From the NCBI RefSeq assembly GCF_009830125.1, contig NZ_WUPT01000002.1, forward strand, positions 1,088,001 to 1,152,000: a stretch of DNA of 64,000 nt, read 5' to 3'. Made by a program: the position numbers and the translations under genes. The notes under the pieces were generated by a model, which made no database searches, was not told the DNA's origin, and worked only from the letters and a program-made list of their open reading frames with translations. Shown one piece after another: positions 35,563 to 45,500 of this stretch (within the stretch, counting starts at the first letter, position 1; the number at the start of each line of letters is the position of its first letter). The stretch comes from Kangsaoukella pontilimi. Its GTDB lineage: Bacteria > Pseudomonadota > Alphaproteobacteria > Rhodobacterales > Rhodobacteraceae.

Positions 35563-38500
35563 ATGGCTGAGCAGAGGCCGGCGCTCGACCTGTTCCGCAG
35601 GACGGTTCTGGCCCGGTTAGGGGCGGCGGGGTTCTCGGACGCCGCGCTCGCCGCGTTTCTCGATCACCTTTGCGAGGATGGCGAACTCGGCGAGGGCGCC
35701 GGTGACATCGACCTCGGTGCATCCGGGTCCGCGGCCCATTTCAGGCTTGGCGCGGCGGATGTGCTCTGGACAGGCGGGGCGCAGCCGGACGCCGCGCTTC
35801 TGCTGACAAGGGGCGCTCCGGATGCCGGCCTCGACGCCGCCCTGTCCCGGATGATCGACGCCCACAGCGATTATTATCAGGCGGTGTTCCATGGGCCGGT
35901 CGGGGTCGATTTCCTGTGCATTGCGACATTCGATCTGCCCGGACTGACCTTGCCCGGAGGGGCCGCCCCGATTGCCCCGCAGGGCGCAGGCGTCTCGTTT
36001 TCCGCGGCAGGCGGTCGCTTCCTTGACGCTCTTGGGTCACAGCTCTCGTCGGGGCTGACGACCGAGACGCTCTGCGCCGCGCGGGTCGACGGGCATATCC
36101 CGGCCTCTGGCGGGCGTCTGCGTATCTGGGAAACCGAGAAAGAGTATCGGCTGCGTCCCCTCCACCTTGATCTCTCCTGGCCGGAACTTCTGCCCGGCGC
36201 GCTGGACCTGTCGCTGACGGGGGTCACGTTTCATCCGACAGCACCGGGCCTGAGTGTGCCCTTGGCCGAAGATCCCGCCGGCGGGTGCGAGGAACGCCTC
36301 GGGATCGCGCTCGATCTTCCGGGTGACAGAACGATCGAAGCCAGCCTTGCGGTCGACCTGTACTATGGCACCGTCATGGCGCGGCTTCAGGACACGCTGA
36401 CAATGGGAGATGTCGTGGACCTGATCGGTGCCGACCGAAACGACGGCGTCTTCACGAACAAGGTGGTGGCCGACCTTCTGGACATTTCCGTCAGCGACAT
36501 GTGGCTCCTGTTCGATCCCGGCGCTGCGGCCGCCGAGACCGTGCTCGCCGCCGGGCTCGAAGTGACCAAAAAGGGCGATCCGTTCGTCCTGGTCGAGGAT
36601 ATGGCGACGCTCAGCCCGACGCTGTCGCTTTGGGTGGATCGGCCCGCATCCGACGACCGCGCTTTTCACGGGGTGATCGAAGCAGCCGTCCACTTCGGCC
36701 GTACCGGCGCCCAGACAGAGCTGGACGTTGCGGTCTCGATCCCGGACTTCGCGGTCTGGGCCAGCATTAAGAATGCGCCGATCGGATCACTGATCGCCGG
36801 CATGATCGGCACGGAAGGTCCGCTTCTCGACAAGTTGCGGGCGCTCAGGTGCGATCTGTTCGTCAGCGGCGATCTCGAAGCGGCCGAATTCGCGCTGGCC
36901 TTCGATATCCATCCCGGCGCCGACACGCTGGCGGTGCCGGGAAGGGATGGCTGGCATCTGGACGATTTCGCGGTGTCTGTGACCGTAGAGAGCGGCACGG
37001 CACTGCTCGGGCTGCAAGGCGGCATGCATCTGGAAGACGCCGGACAATCCCGGCTCTCTTTCTTTGTCGAGGCTCATTTCGGCCCTGACGGCTGGAGCTT
37101 CGCGGGCCGCGCAGCAAGCGGAATGAGCCTGACCGACGCGCTGTCGCGCATCCTTGGCCAGCCGCCGGACCGGCTGGGCGAAGGGATGCAAGGTGCGACA
37201 CTCGGTTCAGTCACCCTCAGCGCCGCGCCGGGGCGGGACACCTATGCTCTTGACGCCTTCTCAACCGATCCCTGGGACGTGCTGTCATGGACCGGCGCCG
37301 AGGAAGGGACGCTGACGCTTGCCCTGAACCGGCTCAGGCTTGCCAAGGACGGCAAGGATTTCAGCGCCGATCTGTCCGTGGACATGCGCCTCTGCGGCGT
37401 CTACCTCGCGCTCGCGGCCAGCTATGACGGGGCCGGGAATGCCTGGTCGGTCAGCGGCAGGACCAAAGCGCCCATTGACATCGGGGCGCTTCTCAGAGGG
37501 TTCCATCACCACGAACCGTTGCCGCCGCTTCTGTCCGAAATGGTGATCGAAACGGTCGCCGTGTCCTTCACAGCGAGCGGCCGGGACGAGGCCTCGAGCG
37601 ACCTGAAATTCACCCTCGAAGGCTGGACCGTCGAAGACGGCACCGACATCGACCTGCGCCTGCATGTCGAGGTCAAGAAACAGACGGAAGACGGTGTGAC
37701 CAAGCCCAAGGTCCACCTGTCAGTCGAGTTCCTGATCGGACCGCACTGGGTCCATGGCGAGTTGGACTACGACGACGGCAAGACGCTGCTGGTCTGCGAA
37801 TATGCGCCCAAGGGTGGCGAGAAACTGTCGCTCAACGATGTGATCGAACCGGTCGCAGCCGGCCTCGCAGACGGCTTGCCGCGCGTCGAGATCGGCTTCC
37901 ACCACGTCTTCGTCGCCTACCGCCACGAAGACGGCAAGGGGGCTTTCGCGGCGGGCGTGTCTCTTGATCTCGATGCCGCCACGGTCGATCTGTCGGCATT
38001 GCCCATCGGCGGGCTTCTCGGGTCGGGGCAGATCGGTGTCGACCGGTTTTCGTTCTTCGGGACCACCGCCGCGCTCAGTTCCGAGGACGTCGCGGCGATC
38101 AATGCCTGCCTGTCCCCGGATGGCGCGCTTCCGGGCGGAGAGGAAGGTGCGACCGCGATGCAGCCGGGCCTGAGCCTGTCGGTCGGGCTTCTGACGGGCG
38201 GCGCCGAGCCGATGCCGCTCCTGCTCGATGGCGGCGCCACCGCGGACGAGAGCGAGCGTCCACCGTCCGCGCCGCCCAAGGGCGAGATGCCCGAGCAAGA
38301 AGTCCCGGGCAACAATACACCATTGCTTGAAAAATCCTTTACTATTGGGAAGACAATCGGTCCACTCAGCGTCAGCCGCCTGGGTCTTAGCTATGGGCCT
38401 GGCAAGGGAATGGGCCGCGTCGGGCTGAAAATCGACTGTTCGGTCGGGCTGGGTCCGGTACGCCTCGGGTTGAACGGCTTCCACCTCGAAGTGATCGTCG

Positions 38501-40476
38501 ACAAGGATGCGCCCGACCCGACCTTCGGCCTTGACGGGCTGGACCTTGCCTATGACGGGGGCGAAGTGTCTCTGGCCGGCGGGTTCCTTCGACGCAAGGT
38601 CGACGGCGTCGTTTCCTATGAAGGCGCGGCGATCCTCAGCGCTGCCGATTTCGCCATATCCGGCTTCGGCGCCTATACCGAAACGGGCGGCCAGCCGTCG
38701 CTTTTCATCTTCGCCGCGCTTCATGCCGAGCTGGGCGGGCCGCCGTTCTTTCGCGTACAGGGCATCGCGGCGGGCTTCGGCTATAACCGGCGGCTCACCT
38801 TGCCCGCCATCGACAAGGTACAGGATTTCCCGCTGATCCGCGCCGCGTTCGATGCCGATTTCATCAAGATGGACGACCCGGCCACCTCTGTCTCGGCCGC
38901 GATGGAGGCACTGGCCCACTACGTGGCGCCGGCTGCAGACCAGTACTGGGTCGCGGCGGGGATCAAGTTCTCGTCTTTCGAGATCATTCAGTCGGCGGTT
39001 CTGGTCACGGTCGCCTTCGGGCAAGAGGTCGAGATCGGCCTTCTGGGCCTCTCGCGCATGTCTCTGCCACGTGGCGCCAAAGGAAATCCGGTCGCGAATA
39101 TCGAGCTTGCGATCAGGGCCAGCTACCGCCCCGCCGACGGGCTGCTGGCGGTCGAGGGCCGGCTCACCGATGTCAGCTACGTGCTGTCGAAGGACTGCAA
39201 GCTGACCGGCGGATTCGCCTTTTTCATCTGGTTCGGCCCAGAACATGCCGGGCAGTTCGTGGTGACCCTCGGCGGCTATGCGCCGACCTTCATACCGCCG
39301 CCGCATTTCCCGCAGGTGCCGCGTCTGCGCGCAAGCTGGCGTGTGTCGGGCGCGCTTTCGTTCTCGTCCGAGCTCTATTTCGCGCTGACACCGTCCTGCA
39401 TCATGCTGGGGGGCAAGTTCCAGGCCGCCTACAAGTCGGGAAAAATCTCGGCCTCCTTCGTCGCTCATGCGCATTTCCTGCTTCGGTGGGAGCCGCTCGC
39501 CTACAGCGCCGATATCGGTATCCGTCTCCGGGTGGCAGTAGATATGCTTCTCGGGACTGCGCGGGCCGAGGCGTCGGTGGGATTGAAGCTCTGGGGGCCT
39601 CCGCTTGCGGGCGAGGTGCGCGTCAGGATCGCCATCATCACCTTCACCATCGGATTCGGTCAGCGCAGAACAGCCGCCGCACCGCTGACGGCGGCGCAGT
39701 TCAAGGCGGCCTTCCTGCCGGGGAACGACGCCGAAACCTTGCCCTTGCGGATTGCCCGGGGGCTGCTGGCCGAGCCGGGGAAAGACGCGGCCCCGCGGGT
39801 GGATGGTCGTGTGCTCAAACTGTCCGTGGGCACCGCCATTCCGATTACGGAATTGACGCTGAACGGTGTCGAGCAGGCGCGCCAGGACATTCCGGCAACG
39901 CCCTTGGGAATCCGGCCTATGGCGAAAGGCAGTCTCGACGCGCCGCTCCGCCTGATCCTGACCACGCTCGACGGCACACCCGTGGACCTTGGCGCCACCG
40001 CCCATGCCGAAGCTACAGGGGTTCCCGAGGCGCTCTGGGGCGAGGTCGCAGCGCCGCTTGAGCAGATGAAGATGGTCCCCCCGGCCAAGGCGGCTGCGAG
40101 TGTCGTCCAGGCGGCGATGAGTGCAACGATCACCTTCGCGTCGAAGACGCCCGCGCCGGACGGGACCACTATTCTGCTGACCGCGCTCCTTGCCGGAGCG
40201 GCTGACGCGCGGCCGATCCCCAAGCCTCTCCCTGCACCCACCCGCAGCGGAGAGGTCACACCCCTGACCGCCGCAGACCTCGCCGCCGGGGCCGAACGGC
40301 GCCGCGCAACCTTTGCCGCACTGGGTGCGGTCTCGCCCGGCCTCAGCCTGCCGGAGGACGCGTCGCTGCCGTACATGCAGGACCGCCTCGCCGCTGGCAC
40401 GGTCTATTTCCAGAGTGATGGTGTGGTGGTCACGCCCCTTGGCGCCTCAACCGAGCGAAAGGGCAAGGCGGCATGA
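35563..40476 (+). CDS. Giant 1637-residue beta-rich repeat protein (DUF6603-like)
   Basis: No enzyme motif is seen. Residues about 270-800 hold five degenerate units, each opening with a D-x-(V/L/I)-hydrophobic helix, a Pro or Gly turn, then short alternating strands: TMGDVVDLIGADRND (276), PIGSLIAGMIGTEG (402), SLTDALSRILGQPP (518), DIGALLRGFHHHEPL (634), SLNDVIEPVAAGLAD (751). Spacing is 116-126 residues. The later part (FFRVQGIAAGFGYNRRLTLP near 1060 and the region to 1400) recalls DUF6603, from memory. There is no signal peptide. It ends in an ATGA overlap with the next gene. The alternating hydrophobic strands suggest a long beta scaffold or groove. Function unknown. Confidence 0.6.
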   Translation: MAEQRPALDLFRRTVLARLGAAGFSDAALAAFLDHLCEDGELGEGAGDIDLGASGSAAHFRLGAADVLWTGGAQPDAALLLTRGAPDAGLDAALSRMIDAHSDYYQAVFHGPVGVDFLCIATFDLPGLTLPGGAAPIAPQGAGVSFSAAGGRFLDALGSQLSSGLTTETLCAARVDGHIPASGGRLRIWETEKEYRLRPLHLDLSWPELLPGALDLSLTGVTFHPTAPGLSVPLAEDPAGGCEERLGIALDLPGDRTIEASLAVDLYYGTVMARLQDTLTMGDVVDLIGADRNDGVFTNKVVADLLDISVSDMWLLFDPGAAAAETVLAAGLEVTKKGDPFVLVEDMATLSPTLSLWVDRPASDDRAFHGVIEAAVHFGRTGAQTELDVAVSIPDFAVWASIKNAPIGSLIAGMIGTEGPLLDKLRALRCDLFVSGDLEAAEFALAFDIHPGADTLAVPGRDGWHLDDFAVSVTVESGTALLGLQGGMHLEDAGQSRLSFFVEAHFGPDGWSFAGRAASGMSLTDALSRILGQPPDRLGEGMQGATLGSVTLSAAPGRDTYALDAFSTDPWDVLSWTGAEEGTLTLALNRLRLAKDGKDFSADLSVDMRLCGVYLALAASYDGAGNAWSVSGRTKAPIDIGALLRGFHHHEPLPPLLSEMVIETVAVSFTASGRDEASSDLKFTLEGWTVEDGTDIDLRLHVEVKKQTEDGVTKPKVHLSVEFLIGPHWVHGELDYDDGKTLLVCEYAPKGGEKLSLNDVIEPVAAGLADGLPRVEIGFHHVFVAYRHEDGKGAFAAGVSLDLDAATVDLSALPIGGLLGSGQIGVDRFSFFGTTAALSSEDVAAINACLSPDGALPGGEEGATAMQPGLSLSVGLLTGGAEPMPLLLDGGATADESERPPSAPPKGEMPEQEVPGNNTPLLEKSFTIGKTIGPLSVSRLGLSYGPGKGMGRVGLKIDCSVGLGPVRLGLNGFHLEVIVDKDAPDPTFGLDGLDLAYDGGEVSLAGGFLRRKVDGVVSYEGAAILSAADFAISGFGAYTETGGQPSLFIFAALHAELGGPPFFRVQGIAAGFGYNRRLTLPAIDKVQDFPLIRAAFDADFIKMDDPATSVSAAMEALAHYVAPAADQYWVAAGIKFSSFEIIQSAVLVTVAFGQEVEIGLLGLSRMSLPRGAKGNPVANIELAIRASYRPADGLLAVEGRLTDVSYVLSKDCKLTGGFAFFIWFGPEHAGQFVVTLGGYAPTFIPPPHFPQVPRLRASWRVSGALSFSSELYFALTPSCIMLGGKFQAAYKSGKISASFVAHAHFLLRWEPLAYSADIGIRLRVAVDMLLGTARAEASVGLKLWGPPLAGEVRVRIAIITFTIGFGQRRTAAAPLTAAQFKAAFLPGNDAETLPLRIARGLLAEPGKDAAPRVDGRVLKLSVGTAIPITELTLNGVEQARQDIPATPLGIRPMAKGSLDAPLRLILTTLDGTPVDLGATAHAEATGVPEALWGEVAAPLEQMKMVPPAKAAASVVQAAMSATITFASKTPAPDGTTILLTALLAGAADARPIPKPLPAPTRSGEVTPLTAADLAAGAERRRATFAALGAVSPGLSLPEDASLPYMQDRLAAGTVYFQSDGVVVTPLGASTERKGKAA

Positions 40477-42560
40477 GCGGCAAGGTGGAATTCCTCTCAT
40501 CGATGCGTCCTGTCCTGCCGCAAGGGAGCTACCGCCTGACGGCGGAACACGCGGTCGCGGCGCTCGGCTCTGCGACACCCCCCTATCGGAACGCGATCGA
40601 GTTCCATGTGGGCGAGCCGGTCCGTGCGCTTTTGCCGACCGACCTGCATTCGGTCTACCCGCCCAAGGGTGCATCCGGCGCGTTCGAGGGGCATTTGCCC
40701 CATATCGTTCTGATGCGCCCGACACTGCCATGGGACATGTCGCTGACCGACGCGCCCCGCAGCGAGACCGACGAGGCAAGCGCGATTGCGCTTCTGGTGA
40801 TCGGGGCGGGCGACGAGGGCGCGGTCGATATCCGAAACGTGGACGGCCGGCGCGAGATCACGTTCGACGGCGCGCTCTTCCGGCGGATCGCACCCACCGC
40901 CGACGATCTGAACTGGATCGCCCATGTCCGCCGCGTGGATACCGGCGCCAAGGAAACGCCGTTCTTCATGTCGGACGGCACATTCGCCGTGGTGCTTGCC
41001 AATCGCTTCCCCGAAACGCCGGACCCGGCCCGGCCAAAGGCCACCGGGCGCAATCATGCCGTTCTGGTTTCGCTTGCCGGCAAGAAAGACCTTCTGGCCG
41101 CCGATGCGGCGTCGAAGCCCAAGACGTCCGAGCCGACCGTCACGCTCGATCTGTTGGCGGACTGGCAGTTTTCCAGCACCGGTGAGGCCGGGCTCGCTGG
41201 CGAGGCGGCGGCGCTGAGCGGTGGTCCCTACGCCATTCCGCTGGCCGCGCCGGCGGGCGACGAGGACGCCGAGCAGGCTCATGTGCGCGATGCCTTTGCC
41301 AAGGGCTATTGCGCGCTGCCCCACGCCATGCGCCACGGCGACCGGACAGTGTCGTGGTATCGCGGACCGCTGACGCCTGTGGATTATGCCGGCCCCGACG
41401 CTCAAACGGTCTTCCGCGGCTCGCCCGATGCCGCGCTCCGCTACGATCCGCAGGACGGAATGTTCGACACGTCCTATGCAGCAGCGTTTCAACTGGGCCG
41501 CCTTCTGGCACTTCAGGACAAGGGCTTTGCAACCGCCATGCGCCGGTTCCGCGATACCGTCCGGGCGGACATGAATGCGCTTGCGGGCCGGAAGATGACG
41601 GGGGGGCTTCTCGGCGGCGACATCGGACAGAGCGAGCGCCGCCAGATGGCCGAGGCTCTGGCAAAGGGCGATGCGCCCGTCCCGGACGCGGACAGATATT
41701 CCGGCGGCGTCTGGCTTCCCGGAGGCAAGGACGGGCAGGAAAAGACAGGCGTGGCGCTCGACCCGCCGGCGGAAGTGTCGCGCTGGCTGGCGCGGCTCAT
41801 GCTGCTCTATCGGGTGCCTTACGACTACCTTGTGCCGGATGCGCGGCTTCTGCCGGACCGAAGCCTCCGGTTCTTCCAGGTCGATCCGAACTGGCTGAAA
41901 TGCCTGCTCGAAGGAGCGTGCAGCGTCGGGCGGGTCACGTCAGGCGACCAGATGATCGACGAATGGATCCGTGCGCGCTTTATGGATACCGCCCTTGCCG
42001 ACGCGCCCGATGTCCGAAGCCGCGCGCCAGAGGCCGAGCCGAAGATCGCGCCCGCCGCAAAAGGAACGCAGCCCGACGCGGTCAAGAAGCAGCGGCAGGT
42101 CGCGCTCAAATGGCCGCTGTCGGGTTTTCTGATGAAATCCCCCTTGGTCGCCCACTGGAACGGGCTCGAGATGCACGCAAAGATCGGTGAAACGCCCGCG
42201 CTGCCACTCAGGATCGACCGGATCGCGCCGGACACGCTGATCTGCATCTTCGATGGCGCCCTGTCCGAAGTCGAAATCTGCCCCCCCGCCGAGGCCGTCT
42301 ACCACGGGGCGGAAAAGGGCACGGGCGGCTATTTCAAATCGGTGCTGCGGGATCCCGAGACCGGCGCACCGCACGGGAAAGAGGCTCCCGGCTTCAGGGT
42401 GCCGATGCGCGGCGCGGATGGCAGGGTCATCGACATGCCCCGGCTGGGCAAGGGGCTGGCCTCGCTTGCCAAGGCGTCACCGTCGTTCGGGTCGGGTGAC
42501 CTTGCGCTTCAACTGACCGAGGCCGCACAGACCATCGTCCGCTGGGTCAAGGCTCCATGA
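40473..42560 (+). CDS. Giant-cluster protein of unknown function (695 aa)
   Basis: No recognisable domain. The protein is soluble-looking, without signal peptide or membrane helix. An N-terminal beta-rich part (EFHVGEPVRALLPTDLHSVYPP, HAVLVSLAGKKDLLAA) precedes a middle region with helices (TSYAAAFQLGRLLALQDKGFATAMRRFR) and a region WLPGGKDGQEKTGVALDPPAEVSRWLARLMLLYRVPYDYLVPDARLLPD. Both ends overlap their neighbours as ATGA, which points to fixed stoichiometry with the 1637- and 1335-residue proteins and probably to a complex. Confidence 0.6.
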   Translation: MSGKVEFLSSMRPVLPQGSYRLTAEHAVAALGSATPPYRNAIEFHVGEPVRALLPTDLHSVYPPKGASGAFEGHLPHIVLMRPTLPWDMSLTDAPRSETDEASAIALLVIGAGDEGAVDIRNVDGRREITFDGALFRRIAPTADDLNWIAHVRRVDTGAKETPFFMSDGTFAVVLANRFPETPDPARPKATGRNHAVLVSLAGKKDLLAADAASKPKTSEPTVTLDLLADWQFSSTGEAGLAGEAAALSGGPYAIPLAAPAGDEDAEQAHVRDAFAKGYCALPHAMRHGDRTVSWYRGPLTPVDYAGPDAQTVFRGSPDAALRYDPQDGMFDTSYAAAFQLGRLLALQDKGFATAMRRFRDTVRADMNALAGRKMTGGLLGGDIGQSERRQMAEALAKGDAPVPDADRYSGGVWLPGGKDGQEKTGVALDPPAEVSRWLARLMLLYRVPYDYLVPDARLLPDRSLRFFQVDPNWLKCLLEGACSVGRVTSGDQMIDEWIRARFMDTALADAPDVRSRAPEAEPKIAPAAKGTQPDAVKKQRQVALKWPLSGFLMKSPLVAHWNGLEMHAKIGETPALPLRIDRIAPDTLICIFDGALSEVEICPPAEAVYHGAEKGTGGYFKSVLRDPETGAPHGKEAPGFRVPMRGADGRVIDMPRLGKGLASLAKASPSFGSGDLALQLTEAAQTIVRWVKAP

Positions 42561-45500
42561 GTTTCCCGTCGGGCAACGTCCTTCTCGCGCCTGTCCGGGT
42601 CGAGGCGCTGGTCATCGGCGGAGGTGCGTCTCGCTGGGGTCATTGGGCGGATACCAGCCCGGATTATGCCGCGCTCTTGCGCGATTATGCCTTCGGGCCC
42701 GAGTTGATGCGCGATCCCATCGACGGAGAGGTCGCGTCGCTGCATCCCGAGGGCGTGCATCTGCATTTCCATCTGCCTTCCGCTCTTGCTCAGGGGCGTC
42801 AGGATGACGAGACAGAGCTCACTTTCGATGCAGCGCCCAACCGCTGGCTTGTCCAGCGCATCGCCCATGGCCCCGATCCCGAGGTGCCGGCGCGGCTCGA
42901 TGCGTGGCTGGTGCTGGGCGATGTCGAGGACCCCGAGGGCGTGGCCTGGCCTGTCGAGACGACGGGCCCGGCGCTCAGGGTGCTGCGCATCGGCGGTCGC
43001 GAGGATGTATTTCGGATCGACGAGGAGACAGAAAAGCGGGTTCTGACGGATGCCGCGCTTGCCGCGCGCGACGCCGTGTCCCGGCCCGCGCCGGTACCCC
43101 TGACCGCGGTGGGGCCGGGCGATCCGCTTTTTGCCGCTGGCTATACCGCCTGCCGGCGGAGCTTCGGCTTTCATGATCCCGCGCCATGCCCCGACGATTT
43201 AAAGGGGGGCGATCTTCGTCTCAGCTACGTTGTGGCCGGCTGGTATGATGACCCCAAGCAGGATCCGCTGGCGCGGTTCGAGGCAGCCCGGGGCCAGACG
43301 CCCGAAGCGCGGCGGCGGGCGTTTCTCGACTGGCTTGCCGCGGGCGATGCCTATTGGACGGGCGCAGGGACCCGGGAAATCCCCGGGCGCGTGCTCTGTC
43401 ACGGTGCGGTCCACGGGCTTGATTGGCAGGACGGGGCCGAGGGCAACGACACCGGCGGCGGACACGCGCTGGCCCGGATACAATCGGGCAAGCATCACAT
43501 CGCTCTCGGCTCAACGCCCCATGAGGCGCTCTCAGCGCTGTTCGGCAAGTCGGAGCAGTCGGAAGAGCTTCTGACCGCGCTTCAGGAAGGGCTGATCGAA
43601 GAAGACGTCACCCTGAAGAAGCTCAGGACTGAATTGCACACCCGCCGGTTCCACAAACGGCCGGGTGGTACGGTCTACGCGTTCAAGCCTCTTGCCTATG
43701 AAAACAAACCGTCGGAGGCGTCCCTCCCGCCCGAGGCTGCCCCAAGCCGCGTGCCGCCCGACCTTGCCGTGCGACTTGCCGCGCTGAACGCGAAAGTGTC
43801 GGCGATCGACCGGATGGAACGGGCTTTGGCCGCGCGTCGGAAAGAGGTATTCCACCTCTGGACCGACTGGACCCGCAAGGCGATGGTCACCGGGTACACC
43901 GAGACAGGACCGACCGGCGCCGCGCAAAGCGCCTATGACGCGGCGGCTGCGCTTCTGACCAGCGAGTTGGAGGCACTCGGGACCGAGCGGGGCCAAGCGA
44001 CGATAGCGCTTGGGTATCCCGGTCCGGTGGCGACGCCGCCAGAGGGTGGCGACCCCGTGGCGGACAGCCCTCTTGGCCTGGCCGGGAAGGCTGCGGGCTT
44101 CGAACTGGTCGCCGCGGAAGCGGCGCCGTTCTGGACCCCGGCCGAGCCCGCCGTCGCGATATCGGGCCCGCTGATGTCGCCGATGAACGGCGCTCCGGCC
44201 CATGGACCCGAGGAATGGCGCCATGAGGATCAGGTGCTGGGCGGCTGGACCTTGAAGCCCGCGCGCGGCCCCGAGGGCGCCGTGACGGGCGCGGCGTTGC
44301 GCGATGACGTGCTCGGGTCTGATGCGGCACCGGAATTCGCCCCGCTCGCCACGCGACTTCTGGACGAGGCGCTTCTGTTCGACCGCGGCCTCGTTGCGCG
44401 GATGGCGCGGCTCTCGGGCCTTCGCGACAGTGACGCGGCAGAGAGCCTTCTGTCGGATGCACTGGATGACGCGGCGCGCCGCAGACCGCCGCCGCCCGAC
44501 CCGGAAGAAGAGGCCTTGGCCAGCGCCGGCGCGGACGAAGGCGGCGAGGCAGACTTGACCGGACTTGCTCCGGCTTCGCCGCCCGTGCCGGACAAGGGCT
44601 CTGGTCCGTCGCTTGGCATCCCGCCCGACCCCGCCGCCGTGGCCAATGGCGGCAACGGCTGGTCGCCGCTTCTTCTGGCCTGGCGCGCGGCCTGGCATCC
44701 TGCCGACCTGTCGGGACCGGTGGACGCGGGCTGGCAGATCGGGCCGGACGGCGCGCTTGCGCCGAAAACGGAAGACTCGCGCAATGCCGTTCCGCATGAG
44801 ACCGAAATCCGGCAAACAGCGGTCCTCTCGGCCAGTTTCGCGGCCAATGTGGACAGCCGGATAGGACGGCTGACCAGTCTTCTTGGCGGCGAGGTGGCGA
44901 TGCACTGGCTGCGGGAGGATCTGGCCGAACGCCCGGTCCGCGCGCAGATGCTCGACGGTTTTGCAAAGGCGCTTGGCGGCGTGCAGAGCGTGCTTCGTCT
45001 TCCACCCTTCGATCTCGATCTCGCACCCGGCCCGGATGACGACGGCCCCGCGCTTTTTCCCTTCGATCCGGTCCATAAGCTTCTGGACTGGACGCAGGCG
45101 CCCCTCCACCAGGATACCGAGCCGCCGCGCCCGGCACATGCGATACGGGCAGGCGCACTGGAACTCCGTCAGGTCAGGATCATCGACGGTTTCGGCCGTT
45201 CCGTGGGGCTGCCGGTGGCCGTCGCGACAAAACCCCGCGCCGATAACGCGGTGCTGGTGCAGGCCGCCGCACCGGTCGTCGCGGCCCCCGCGTCCGGTAC
45301 AGAGACGCAGCGCGCGCATTTTTCGCCCGGCTTCGTTCAGCCGATGCGGCTTGCTTTCGAGCTTGATCCGGGGCGGGATGCGGGCTCGCCGCTCGCGGGC
45401 TGGATTGTGCCGAACCATCTCGAAGCGTCGCTTGTCCTTTACACGGCGTCGGGCCGGGCGGTGGGCGCTTTGCAGCGTCAGGGCAACGGGGGGTATCTCT

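Noticed and set aside
37720-40005. 761-codon minus-strand frame inside the 1637-residue gene
   Set aside because: Arg/Gln/His-rich composition typical of the antisense of a G+C-rich gene; no start context or family.
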